Under the pieces are notes generated by a model that saw only the letters and a list, made by a program, of their open reading frames with translations, was not told where the DNA came from and ran no database searches. The translations under genes and the position numbers were made by a program. From Candidatus Sericytochromatia bacterium S15B-MN24 CBMW_12 (GTDB lineage: Bacteria; Cyanobacteriota; Sericytochromatia; S15B-MN24; UBA4093), in assembly GCA_002083825.1 (NCBI GenBank), contig DAZV01000027.1, positions 22,666 to 86,665 of the forward strand: 64,000 nt of DNA. Reading direction: 5' to 3'. This document shows positions 1-7,933 of this stretch, one piece after another (the first letter of the stretch is position 1; the number at the start of each line of letters is the position of its first letter).

Positions 1-184
1 GGGACTTGTTCAAGGTCTGCTCGAGCTTGGATTGGGGACCGATGATCGAGCCATCATCCTTGGAGCGCTCTTGGACGAGCATGGTGGAGTCGATGCCGAT
101 GAATCGCAACCCCTGATGCAGCCGATATGCCGCTCGATCGGCTCCGCCATCGAAGTCGGATGTATTAAGAATCAGTGCCTTCAC
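1..184 (-). CDS. Glycosyltransferase (GT4-like), N-terminal part; runs off the window
   Basis: This is the 5' end of a minus-strand gene that leaves the window at base 1. It opens with a GTG codon directly after an in-frame TGA. The translation starts MKALILNTSDFDGGADRAAY and continues with RLHQGLRFIGIDSTMLVQ and a IIGPQSKLEQ stretch. Known GT4 glycosyltransferases of polysaccharide clusters commonly start this way (hydrophobic first strand, then GGA.RAAYRLH.GL..IG..S.M). The protein would add a sugar to a lipid-linked repeat unit at the inner membrane. It is the most downstream gene of the exopolysaccharide block. About 61 codons are visible, so donor sugar and length are unknown. Confidence 0.72.
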   Translation of the reverse strand, partial: MKALILNTSDFDGGADRAAYRLHQGLRFIGIDSTMLVQERSKDDGSIIGPQSKLEQTLNKS

Positions 185-470
185 TCATGCATTCTCTATC
201 TGTCAATCGTCTTCTCGGTGATGCTGAAACCCACGGAGATCTGAGCTGCCGGAATGTGCCTGTCTCATGCGATGCGATTATGCGGCATTTGATGATGACC
301 ACCACGATGGCGGTGGCAGAAAAATGGCGCCCTTGGTGTATGAGGTGGATTCAATACGCTCAAGGGGATGCTTTCTGCCAAGGTGACACGAGGCTCGTCC
401 AGATCTCGCGTGACTTCGAGCCCTCTTGATTCCCTGCCAGCCACACGATCGACGAAAGTCGCTGGAAGTC

Positions 471-1427
471 TCACCCATGCCGGACGAACTGACTCTTCCA
501 GGCATCGATGTTTTTCGTCTTGAGGGTTATGTTGGTACTGGAGATCGACTTGATCCAAGCGGAAATCGAGCTGATGTCGCCGCGAGCAACAACGGGTAGA
601 TTGGTGTCCTGCGAGATTTCCCTGGCTCTGTTGTCAATGGCAATGACAAGCGAGCGCTTCTTGTGCTGGATGGCTCTAATTCCCGCATGAAGCCTGGTTC
701 CGATGTAATCGACCTCGTTGTTTTTGAGGAAGTCGTCCAGAGCGGGCAAGGACGGTGAAATGTAGGCGACAGGGATGTCTTTCCGGAGAGCCTCCATGTA
801 GGCGTAGTCTTCCGAGTTTTGCGGCCAGTAGAAGATGGTGGAATATTGAGACCCCAGCAGCTTCAAGGTCTCGAGGTCGGAAGCCCGGTCTTGGTTGTAC
901 TCGGTGAAGGTAACAAGCACGCCGGATTGCTTCATGGTCGGAATCGAGGCGCAGTGTTCCTCCGTGAGCGACCACATGGTGGGGCAGCCGGTATTCAAGA
1001 CGTTGTCCATCCCAATTGCGCGAAGTTTCTGCTCCGTGTAGCTGTCTCGGATGGAATGCAGGACGCTCTTGTGGAGAAGACGGCGAAGTAGCAGGCGAGT
1101 GAATGAATTCGGGTTATCTTGATACTGCCACCAGCCAACTCCCATCAGGATGATATCGCTGATGGATAGGGCATCCAGAAGCCCTACCTTCCATTGATTG
1201 TACGAATTCATGTTGGACGAGAGCAGATTGGTTCCTCCAACAAAGCTATGGTGGCTTCGGTTGATTATCTTGTGCGACGGCTTGGAGATCTTGTCTTGCG
1301 TCTGAATGTGAATGAACAAGCTGTCGGGAAAGATGGCGTGCAGTTCTTTCCGGACCGAGTCCATGATGATTTGATCGCCAAGATTTGGGCTTGCAATCGA
1401 GGGATCTAAGAGCGCGATGGTCCTCAA
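471..1427 (-). CDS. Polysaccharide pyruvyl transferase family protein
   Basis: The 318-residue product starts LRTIALLDPS, has an NLGDQIIMDS motif, a GG.N pattern near residue 60 and a late GTRLHAGIRAI motif. These are typical of the polysaccharide pyruvyl transferase family (PF04230, WcaK/CsaB type), which adds pyruvyl ketals to surface glycans or acts as a related transferase. The chosen start is TTG at 1427 because a perfect AAGGAGG lies 4 bases upstream. An ATG 90 bases further upstream keeps the frame open but adds 30 unlike residues and lacks this signal. It lies between the flippase and a glycosyltransferase in the same direction. Its base composition is poorer in GC than gmd/fcl, as is common for exchangeable glycan genes. 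The acceptor cannot be read from sequence. Confidence 0.75.
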   Translation of the reverse strand: MRTIALLDPSIASPNLGDQIIMDSVRKELHAIFPDSLFIHIQTQDKISKPSHKIINRSHHSFVGGTNLLSSNMNSYNQWKVGLLDALSISDIILMGVGWWQYQDNPNSFTRLLLRRLLHKSVLHSIRDSYTEQKLRAIGMDNVLNTGCPTMWSLTEEHCASIPTMKQSGVLVTFTEYNQDRASDLETLKLLGSQYSTIFYWPQNSEDYAYMEALRKDIPVAYISPSLPALDDFLKNNEVDYIGTRLHAGIRAIQHKKRSLVIAIDNRAREISQDTNLPVVARGDISSISAWIKSISSTNITLKTKNIDAWKSQFVRHG

Positions 1428-1545
1428 CGGGCCTCCTTGTAATGTTTGATTGGCTGCTATGCCCTGAGGGGGCAAGCCAATGATACCAATAGATGCACGG
1501 GATGGGTATTCCTGCATACAGGCGATAGGGTGATTTATTGCTAGA

Positions 1546-1571
1546 ATTATGAATTCATAATATTAAATATT
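1546..1571 (-). promoter_or_regulatory. Palindromes in AT-rich leader of the pyruvyl-transferase gene
   Basis: ATTATGAATTCATAAT (1546-1561) is a perfect 16-bp palindrome, followed at once by AATATTAAATATT (1559-1571). Both lie in the AT-rich 270-bp gap upstream of the TTG start at 1427. Such sites often bind dimeric regulators or lie in promoters. No clear −35/−10 pair was assigned. Confidence 0.35.
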
Positions 1572-1698
1572 CTCCTGACTGTGGCTATTAATTAGATCTA
1601 TAGATGTGTTTGAGATGTGATGATTAATGTTGGTTGGGATTTGAGGATCGGCTGATTCCTGGTTTCCTTATCGAGTTGACTTGATATGTGCTGGGGTC

Positions 1699-3081
1699 TT
1701 ATTGTGGCCAATTACGGAGTCGCCTCCACAGCATGTTCGCTCCTCTGACAGGCAACAAGAGAGAATTGGTTTGGATGAAAAATATCTCTCTCGTTTCCCG
1801 GTTGAGCGAATTTGCAAGATAGGATCCAACGAAATGGGCGCATACGGTTGCAATGGCTGCACCGCTTACTCCCAATTTTGGAATTAGTAGCACGTTTAGA
1901 ACTACGTTGAAAATAAGTCCGAATATCGATCTTTGAATAGTAAGATGCTGAAGGTTGTTCGAAAGGTACCATCGGCCTGCGATGACGCCCAAAAATACAA
2001 ACACCGCTCCCCAGATGTGAATCTGGAGAACCAAGGCGGCACTTGAGAATGCCTCGCCGTATAAGAAGCGAATGATCCAAGGCGAGAGTAAACTTACAGG
2101 AATCGCAATCGATATCGCAAGTGCTACCATACCATCCATGAGGCGTTGAATCTTTTGAGTAAATTCCTCATGGTTCCTTGATTTGTCTTGAAGGAGGCTG
2201 GGGAAATAGGATTGGGCGATGATGACCGGGAACAAATACCAGATTTCCGAGAGCCTAGTTGCCGCGCTGTAGATGCCAACGCTATCATTCCCGAGCATCT
2301 TTCCCAGCATGATCTGATCGGTTTTCATGTAAGCAATGATCGCAAGGCCGGAAAAAATCAGGGGCCAGCTCTCAGCCACAAGCCTCTTGGCTGTGGATGA
2401 GTTGAATACCCAGGGGTGCTTGGTTTCGTCTTTCTGGCGGAAAAACCATGTCTGAATCACCAGAGAGATGAGGGTTTCCAGCACCAATACGCAGGAGAAT
2501 AGTAGGAGAGGGGAGGATGTCCCAATCAATAGCAGCTTTACGAGGGATGAAACCAAAAAAGCTGATGTCTCGGCAATCACGGTGTATTTGGAGTTGACCT
2601 TTGATTCAAAATAGAACCGTACGAGATCGAGGCCTTTAATGGTGGTTGATGCGGCGGCGATCGCGGCCAGTAGGTGCATGTTGCTCTCGCCTGGGTTTAG
2701 GGTCAGGGTTGCTGCCATCGTCGCGGCAACGGCGATGAACCCCCCGAAAATCCTTAGGATGAATGCCGTGCCCAGTACCTGTCCCGATTCATCTGGCTTC
2801 TGCACGAGGTTCTTTACCAGGATGGCGTCAAGGCCGAGCATGCCGACGCCGCCAAAAATCGTGGCGACGGCAATGGCATAGTTCAACATGCCGAACTGGT
2901 CCGGACCCAGATAGCGGGCAACCAAGGTGCCGACCAGCAACCCCACGGACAGCCTGAGAAACTTATCGAGCATCAACCAGCCTACATTGGAAAAAATGGC
3001 GCTGTGCTGGCGAGGGGAGTCAATCCTGGCGACCATGGTCCTGATTGCTTGTATTTGATGCTGAATCAAGCCTGGTTTCAC
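1699..3081 (-). CDS. Oligosaccharide flippase (Wzx-like)
   Basis: This is a 460-residue integral membrane protein with many regularly spaced hydrophobic segments, from about residue 30 (NVGWLMLDKFLRLSVGLLVG) to the C-terminus. The ARYLGPDQFGMLNYA motif after the first helix is typical of polysaccharide biosynthesis flippases (PF01943/MATE-like superfamily). The length matches Wzx proteins. It should flip undecaprenyl-linked repeat units across the inner membrane for polymerisation. It lies downstream of the wzz-like gene after a 175-bp gap. Starts at 3081 or at an internal ATG at 3036 (MVARIDSPRQ) are both possible. The 3' half is relatively AT-rich. Confidence 0.85.
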   Translation of the reverse strand: MKPGLIQHQIQAIRTMVARIDSPRQHSAIFSNVGWLMLDKFLRLSVGLLVGTLVARYLGPDQFGMLNYAIAVATIFGGVGMLGLDAILVKNLVQKPDESGQVLGTAFILRIFGGFIAVAATMAATLTLNPGESNMHLLAAIAAASTTIKGLDLVRFYFESKVNSKYTVIAETSAFLVSSLVKLLLIGTSSPLLLFSCVLVLETLISLVIQTWFFRQKDETKHPWVFNSSTAKRLVAESWPLIFSGLAIIAYMKTDQIMLGKMLGNDSVGIYSAATRLSEIWYLFPVIIAQSYFPSLLQDKSRNHEEFTQKIQRLMDGMVALAISIAIPVSLLSPWIIRFLYGEAFSSAALVLQIHIWGAVFVFLGVIAGRWYLSNNLQHLTIQRSIFGLIFNVVLNVLLIPKLGVSGAAIATVCAHFVGSYLANSLNRETREIFFIQTNSLLLPVRGANMLWRRLRNWPQ

Positions 3082-3256
3082 AATCCACCCCGGGAGCGAT
3101 GGGGATTTGGCCCATTCTTCGTGGCCCTTGGAGAAAGGGCGATCATGTCAGCAGGAAACGACCGTTGCGGCGCGCTGAGAGCTGACGCAAAGCATCTTTG
3201 AGTCATTGTCGCGTTGGGACGCAACGAGCGCCCGCCGCTCATGCATGATCGAACCA

Positions 3257-4486
3257 TCAGGCGGTTGGGTTCTGTCGCCGAATCCCAAGCCCTCTCGGGT
3301 CGATCGCGATGGCGGCGACCCCTCCCAAGAAAATGCCGGCCAAGAGCCCAAACAGGGTGATCAAGGCCTTCTTCGGGGCAATGGGTTTCTCGGGAACGTA
3401 GGCCTTGTCCAGGGGCAAGAAGGCATCCGACTCCTTGTTTTCGTTGATCAGGGCCGATTCGAGCTGCTGACTGAGGACCAGGAAGATGGCATTCTGAACT
3501 TGCACATCTCGCTGGAGACGTGCAAGCTCCATGCCCTTCGGTGGCAGGGCGGTGAGCTTGTCGACGAAGGTCTGCTTTGCGCTTGCGAGAGCCGACTCTT
3601 GAGCCGCCAGGCTCTTCGTCTTGATCTCCAGCTCGTGCAGCGAGCTGGGATCGGCTTGTAGGGCCAAGACCTTGGATTGAACGAGACTGAGGGCCTCTTC
3701 CGTAGTCTTTAGCTGCACGGCTGCGCCGACGCGCTGCGCCTCCAGATCGCTGATCGACCTGATCGAGGCGACGACCGTGTCGGGCAGCGATGCCAACTGG
3801 TTGCGTGCCTGGAAGCTCGATAGCCTGTTCTCCGCCTTCGTGAGCTCCGTCTTGCTGGACGCAAGCTGGTTTTCTATGAACTTGCGATTCCGTGCCGCGC
3901 TGTTGTATCCGATCTCATCCAGCATCACCTTCAGCTCGCTGACGTAGGCGTTGGCCATCGTGGCGGCGAGCTCGGGGCGGGGGGCCTTCACCTGGACGCT
4001 GACCAGCTTGTTCTTGAGGCTAGGGCTCACGATGGTGGTCATCTTCTTGACTCGGATCACGAGATCGGTCTTGCTTTTCCAGCCCTTGATCTCGCGATCC
4101 AGGTGGTGTTTTTCGATAACCCGCTCGGCCATGCTGCGGCTGTTAAGGATTTCAACCAGTTCGGCGGTCTTTCCGTTCCCGCCCAAGCTGCCGAGAAGAC
4201 CCGCCGCCGGAGCCATCTGGGAGGCGAATCCCGCGGCAAGCGCCATTCCCGCGTCGTTGCCGGAAATCGGGAGAATGCTGGCATCTGCGGTATAGGTCTT
4301 GGGGAGCAGGAAGCTGACGCCCATCGCGGAGAGCGATGTGACCGCGGCTGTCCCAAGAATCAGCAACTTCTTTCGCCACAGGGTCTTGCCGATCTCCAAA
4401 AGGTCGATTTCATCCGCGCTGGAGGATGGCGAACTGCTTCGGTTATCTTCTTGCACTGTGCTCACGGTATCTTTCCATTCGATCAT
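3257..4486 (-). CDS. Wzz-like polysaccharide chain-length/co-polymerase protein
   Basis: The 409-residue protein has the PCP layout: a short cytoplasmic N-terminus (ADEIDLLEIGKTLWRKK), a transmembrane helix at about 41-60, a long coiled-coil periplasmic region rich in Q, E, A and K, and a second helix near 376-396 preceded by the proline-rich PEKPIAPKK signature. This matches Wzz/GNVR chain-length determinants (PF02706, PF13807). No BY-kinase domain follows the last helix, so it is not a Wzc tyrosine kinase. It likely works with the Wza-like protein and an unseen polymerase. It is 37 bp downstream of fcl in the same operon. Confidence 0.85.
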   Translation of the reverse strand: MIEWKDTVSTVQEDNRSSSPSSSADEIDLLEIGKTLWRKKLLILGTAAVTSLSAMGVSFLLPKTYTADASILPISGNDAGMALAAGFASQMAPAAGLLGSLGGNGKTAELVEILNSRSMAERVIEKHHLDREIKGWKSKTDLVIRVKKMTTIVSPSLKNKLVSVQVKAPRPELAATMANAYVSELKVMLDEIGYNSAARNRKFIENQLASSKTELTKAENRLSSFQARNQLASLPDTVVASIRSISDLEAQRVGAAVQLKTTEEALSLVQSKVLALQADPSSLHELEIKTKSLAAQESALASAKQTFVDKLTALPPKGMELARLQRDVQVQNAIFLVLSQQLESALINENKESDAFLPLDKAYVPEKPIAPKKALITLFGLLAGIFLGGVAAIAIDPRGLGIRRQNPTA

Positions 4487-4523
4487 CTTCGGCCATACGA
4501 GTCCACCCGTCGCTCAGGCAGCG

Positions 4524-5510
4524 TCAGGGAGAGGCCAATGGCGCGCGCAACATGGCCTGCCGATGAGCCAGGCCATGTCCCTGAAACCATGCATACGTTT
4601 GGTGGATACCTTCCTCCAGTGGAATCCAAGCCTCCCACCCGGTGCTCACCAGACGACTGATATCCAGAAGCTTGCGCGGCGTGCCATCGGGCTTGGAGGT
4701 ATCCCAAGAGACCTCCCCCTCGAATCCGACCACCTCGGCGATGGTCGCGGCGAGTTCACGGATGGTGACGTCCTCGCCCATCCCCACGTTGATGGGGGCG
4801 TCCCCCTCGTAGTGGTGCATGAGGTGGAGGCAGGCGTCAGCCAGGTCGTCGACGTGCAGGAACTCCCGGCGGGGCGTGCCCGAACCCCAGAGCATGACCG
4901 CGGCCTTCTCGCCGGTGGTTTCTTGCTTGACCTTGGCCTCGTGGAACTTGCGAATCATCGCCGGCAAGACGTGCGAGGTCTGGAGGTCGAAGTTGTCATT
5001 CGGGCCATAGAGGTTGGTGGGCATCGCCGAGATGAAGCGGGTGCCGTGCTGCTTGTTGTAGGCCTGGCAGAGCTTGATGCCCGCGATCTTGGCGATCGCG
5101 TACCACTCGTTCGTGGGCTCCAGCGGCCCCGTGAGCAGGTATTCCTCCTTGATGGGCTGTGGGCATTCCCGCGGATAGATGCAACTCGATCCCAGGAAGA
5201 GGAGCTTGGTCACGCCGAACCGGTGGGCCGCCTGGATGACGTTTTGCTGGATGGCCAGGTTCTGGGAGATGAAGTCCGCCGGGTAGGTGTCGTTGGCCAG
5301 GATGCCACCCACCTTGGCGGCTGCCAGGAAGACGTACTCGGGGCGTTCCTGCTCGAAGAAGGCATAGGTGGCCTGCAGGTCCCGGAGGTCTAGCTCCTGG
5401 CTGGTTCGAAGCAAGAGGTTCTCGTGGCCGTCCATTTCGAGCCGGCGAACGATGGCCGAGCCGACCAATCCGCGGTGCCCCGCGACGTAGATGCGCGAGG
5501 TCTTGTTCAT
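4524..5510 (-). CDS. fcl: GDP-L-fucose synthase
   Basis: This NADPH-dependent epimerase/reductase converts GDP-4-keto-6-deoxymannose to GDP-L-fucose in the cytoplasm. The product shows the Rossmann start RIYVAGHRGLVGSAIVRRL, the catalytic serine in LFLGSSCIYPRECPQP, and the YxxxK pair in NEWYAIAKIAG. FLHVDDLADAC comes later. Length (about 328 residues) fits the family. The start MNKTSRIYV at 5510 gives the family's usual N-terminus. An ATG at 5525 overlaps the gmd stop codon and could allow translational coupling, so the start is uncertain by a few codons. It directly follows gmd, the enzyme that makes its substrate. Confidence 0.93.
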   Translation of the reverse strand: MNKTSRIYVAGHRGLVGSAIVRRLEMDGHENLLLRTSQELDLRDLQATYAFFEQERPEYVFLAAAKVGGILANDTYPADFISQNLAIQQNVIQAAHRFGVTKLLFLGSSCIYPRECPQPIKEEYLLTGPLEPTNEWYAIAKIAGIKLCQAYNKQHGTRFISAMPTNLYGPNDNFDLQTSHVLPAMIRKFHEAKVKQETTGEKAAVMLWGSGTPRREFLHVDDLADACLHLMHHYEGDAPINVGMGEDVTIRELAATIAEVVGFEGEVSWDTSKPDGTPRKLLDISRLVSTGWEAWIPLEEGIHQTYAWFQGHGLAHRQAMLRAPLASP

Positions 5511-5517
5511 CGTCGGA

Positions 5518-6606
5518 TTACTCATGCGCCTGGTAGACCTCAAACCCCTCGCGCTTGACGAGGTCGAGCTGCCGGGCGTCCTTCAAGTCTTCGCGCATCA
5601 TCTCGTAGACCAGCTCCTGGAAGGTGTGGCGGGGCTTCCAGCCGAGTTTGGCCTTGGCCTTGGTGGGATCGCCGAGGAGGGTCTCGACCTCGGTGGGCCG
5701 GAAGTAACGGGAGTCTATCTCGACGAGTACCCGGCCGGTCTCTGCATGGATGCCCTTCTCCTCGATGCCTTCGCCGACCCATTGGATAGGAATGTCGACC
5801 TCCCGGAAGGCGGTTTCGACGAAGTGCCGCACCGAGTACTGCTCGCCGGTGGCGATGACGTAGTCTTCCGGAATCTCCTGCTGCAACATGAGCCACATGG
5901 CTTCGACGTAGTCCTTGGCGTGTCCCCAATCCCGCTTGGCGTCGAGGTTGCCCAGGAAGAGCTGTTCTTGAAGTCCGAGGCTGATGTTGGCGACCGCGCG
6001 GGTGATCTTGCGGGTCACGAAGGTCTCGCCGCGGTTCGGGGACTCGTGGTTGAAGAGGATGCCGTTGGAGGCGTGGATGCCGTAGGCCTCCCGGTAGTTG
6101 ACCACGATCCAGTAGGCATAGAGCTTGGCCACCGCGTAGGGGCTGCGCGGATAGAACGGCGTGGTCTCCCGCTGAGGAGTCTCCTGGACCAGGCCGTAGA
6201 GTTCGGAGGTCGAGGCCTGATAGAAGCGGGTCTTCGATTCGAGGCCCAGGATCCGGATGGCCTCCAGGAGGCGCAGCGGACCGATGGCGTCGACGTTGGC
6301 CGTGTACTCCGGGGTCTCGAAGGAAACCTGCACGTGACTCTGGGCGGCCAGGTTGTAAACTTCGTCGGGCTGGACCTGCTGGACGATCCGGATCAGGTTG
6401 GTGGAGTCCGACATGTCCCCGTAGTGAAGATGGAGCCGGCGCTCGGAATCATGGGGGTCCTGGTAGAGGTGATCGATGCGATCGGTGTTGAAAAGCGAGG
6501 CGCGGCGCTTGATGCCGTGGACCTCGTAGCCCTTGGAGAGCAGGAGTTCGGTCAAGTACGAACCGTCCTGCCCAGTCACCCCCGTGATTAACGCAACTTT
6601 GCTCAA
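5518..6606 (-). CDS. gmd: GDP-mannose 4,6-dehydratase
   Basis: This short-chain dehydrogenase makes GDP-4-keto-6-deoxy-D-mannose from GDP-mannose, the first step to GDP-L-fucose. The product begins [20 protein letters not shown] (NADP-binding TGxTGQDG), carries [13 protein letters not shown], the STSELYG substrate loop and the [15 protein letters not shown] motif with the catalytic tyrosine and lysine. [16 protein letters not shown] is also diagnostic. Length (362) matches the family. It is the first gene of the gmd-fcl-wzz block and has a promoter candidate with a palindromic site about 65 bp upstream. Confidence 0.96.
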   Translation of the reverse strand: MSKVALITGVTGQDGSYLTELLLSKGYEVHGIKRRASLFNTDRIDHLYQDPHDSERRLHLHYGDMSDSTNLIRIVQQVQPDEVYNLAAQSHVQVSFETPEYTANVDAIGPLRLLEAIRILGLESKTRFYQASTSELYGLVQETPQRETTPFYPRSPYAVAKLYAYWIVVNYREAYGIHASNGILFNHESPNRGETFVTRKITRAVANISLGLQEQLFLGNLDAKRDWGHAKDYVEAMWLMLQQEIPEDYVIATGEQYSVRHFVETAFREVDIPIQWVGEGIEEKGIHAETGRVLVEIDSRYFRPTEVETLLGDPTKAKAKLGWKPRHTFQELVYEMMREDLKDARQLDLVKREGFEVYQAHE

Positions 6607-6671
6607 CCGATCATCCCCTTCGTTAGTTACCGTGGCCTGTTTTGAAGGCCAAGTACATAGTCTCTCTTGTT

Positions 6672-6709
6672 ATTATAGCGGAAGAGAGTGGGGGAGCATT
6701 AGTAATGCT
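6672..6709 (-). promoter_or_regulatory. Promoter −10 and overlapping palindromic operator upstream of gmd
   Basis: On the minus strand a perfect TATAAT lies at 6672-6677. Where the −35 box should be (17-bp spacing), AGCATTAGTAATGCT at 6695-6709 forms a perfect 7+1+7 palindrome. A regulator bound there would overlap RNA polymerase. The −35 hexamer itself (AATGCT) is poor, which would suit an activator-dependent or repressed promoter for gmd-fcl-wzz. Confidence 0.5.
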
Positions 6710-6836
6710 GGGAGTCTTAGCGATTCTTAATGGCGCATTGTTTGGTTGTCTGCCGCTTTTGCTTCACGGCCTAAAATAAATGAGAGGGTTGGCTTGGGGG
6801 CAATTTAGCGGGCTTTTGAAAATGGATGCGTGCTAA

Positions 6837-7628
6837 CTAGAACGAACCTTCCATCTTGAAAATCACTCGGATGGTCTTGAATAAGATCTGAAAGTCTCGA
6901 CGGAACGACCACGATTGGATGTACTCGAGATCGAGTTCGATCATCCGCTTGAAGGTGGTCATGCTTCGACCGCTCACCTGCCAGAGTCCCGTACAACCCG
7001 GCATAACGGTCAAGCGACGCTTTTGATCCGGAGTGTAAAGGGAAACTTCCTTGGGGATTGGAGGACGCGGGCCGACTAGACTCATCTCTCCGATGAGGAC
7101 GTTGAAGAGTTGCGGGAACTCATCGAGGCTGGTCTTGCGGAGAATCCGGCCGAGGCGCGTCATGCGGGGATCATGGGCAATCTTGAAGGTGATGCCGTCT
7201 TCGACTTCGTTCATGGTCTTGAGCGTTTCGAGTTGCGCTTCCGCATCCATGACCATCGAACGGAACTTGTACATCCAGAACTCACGCCCGTCGAGCCCGA
7301 CGCGCCTCTGTTTGAAAAGCGCGGGGCCGGGCGAATCCAGTTTCACGAGGAGCGCGATCAGCAGTAGGAGCGGACCAAGGATCACGAGACCCAGGCCGGC
7401 GGCGGTGACATCGAAAATACGCTTGCTGATGCCGCGAACCCCGAAAAGAGAGGGGTGGGGGAACCCGGTGACAGGCACGCGTGCCACCTGGGATTGGCTC
7501 AGCTGGATAGATTCTGTAGACAATGGCCTTCTCCGGACAGGGAAGTCTCTACGAGACTTCCGTGGAACCACTCCCAATGATCGTATCTCTCGACGCAAAG
7601 GTTTAGACCGGCGAAACAATCGGTTCAA
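6837..7628 (-). CDS. Undecaprenyl-phosphate sugar-1-phosphate transferase (initiating sugar transferase)
   Basis: The C-terminal 190 residues form a complete bacterial sugar transferase domain (PF02397). It has the membrane segment KRIFDVTAAGLGLVILGPLL, then the RRVGLDGREFWMYKFRSM motif, LRKTSLDEFPQLFNVLIGE, MSLVGPRPP and PGCTGLWQVSGR. This enzyme starts each repeat unit by moving a sugar-phosphate to the lipid carrier at the inner membrane. It is the short form: instead of the extra membrane helices and CoA-binding domain of WbaP/WcaJ it has a basic, probably disordered N-terminus of about 65 residues. The only start that covers the open frame is TTG at 7628, with no clear ribosome binding site, so the N-terminus is doubtful. 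Confidence 0.88.
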   Translation of the reverse strand: MNRLFRRSKPLRREIRSLGVVPRKSRRDFPVRRRPLSTESIQLSQSQVARVPVTGFPHPSLFGVRGISKRIFDVTAAGLGLVILGPLLLLIALLVKLDSPGPALFKQRRVGLDGREFWMYKFRSMVMDAEAQLETLKTMNEVEDGITFKIAHDPRMTRLGRILRKTSLDEFPQLFNVLIGEMSLVGPRPPIPKEVSLYTPDQKRRLTVMPGCTGLWQVSGRSMTTFKRMIELDLEYIQSWSFRRDFQILFKTIRVIFKMEGSF

Positions 7629-7933
7629 CTATAGGTAGTTTGGCCGATACATGCCGTGCCCTGTGTGACCTGAGGCACAACGCTGGTGTGATTATAGAGG
7701 AGTGGTTGGGGGCGTACTTATTATCTTGCACAGACTTGCGCCTTTTCTTGTCTAGCAACAGCTTGCCCTAATTGTATCTCCCGAGCAAGCCCATGTCCAC
7801 GGGACTCACGGAGCCTTCATAGTTCTTCACGGGGTGCGGGGGGGGTTATTCTCGTTATTGCCATGCTGAGTAAAGAGCCTGTTGCTGCTTGGTTAAGCCT
7901 CATGTCACGGGCGCGCCGTGAGGCGCCCCGGAG
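7629..7933. other. Intergenic region between sugar transferase and wza-like gene
   Basis: No gene was seen in this roughly 300-bp gap. On the minus strand a perfect TATAAT at 7691-7696 is a likely −10 for the sugar transferase, with no good −35. At 7905-7921, TCACGG-GCGCG-CCGTGA can form a short hairpin just after the stop of the wza-like gene. No T-run follows, so a terminator is only possible. Confidence 0.45.
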
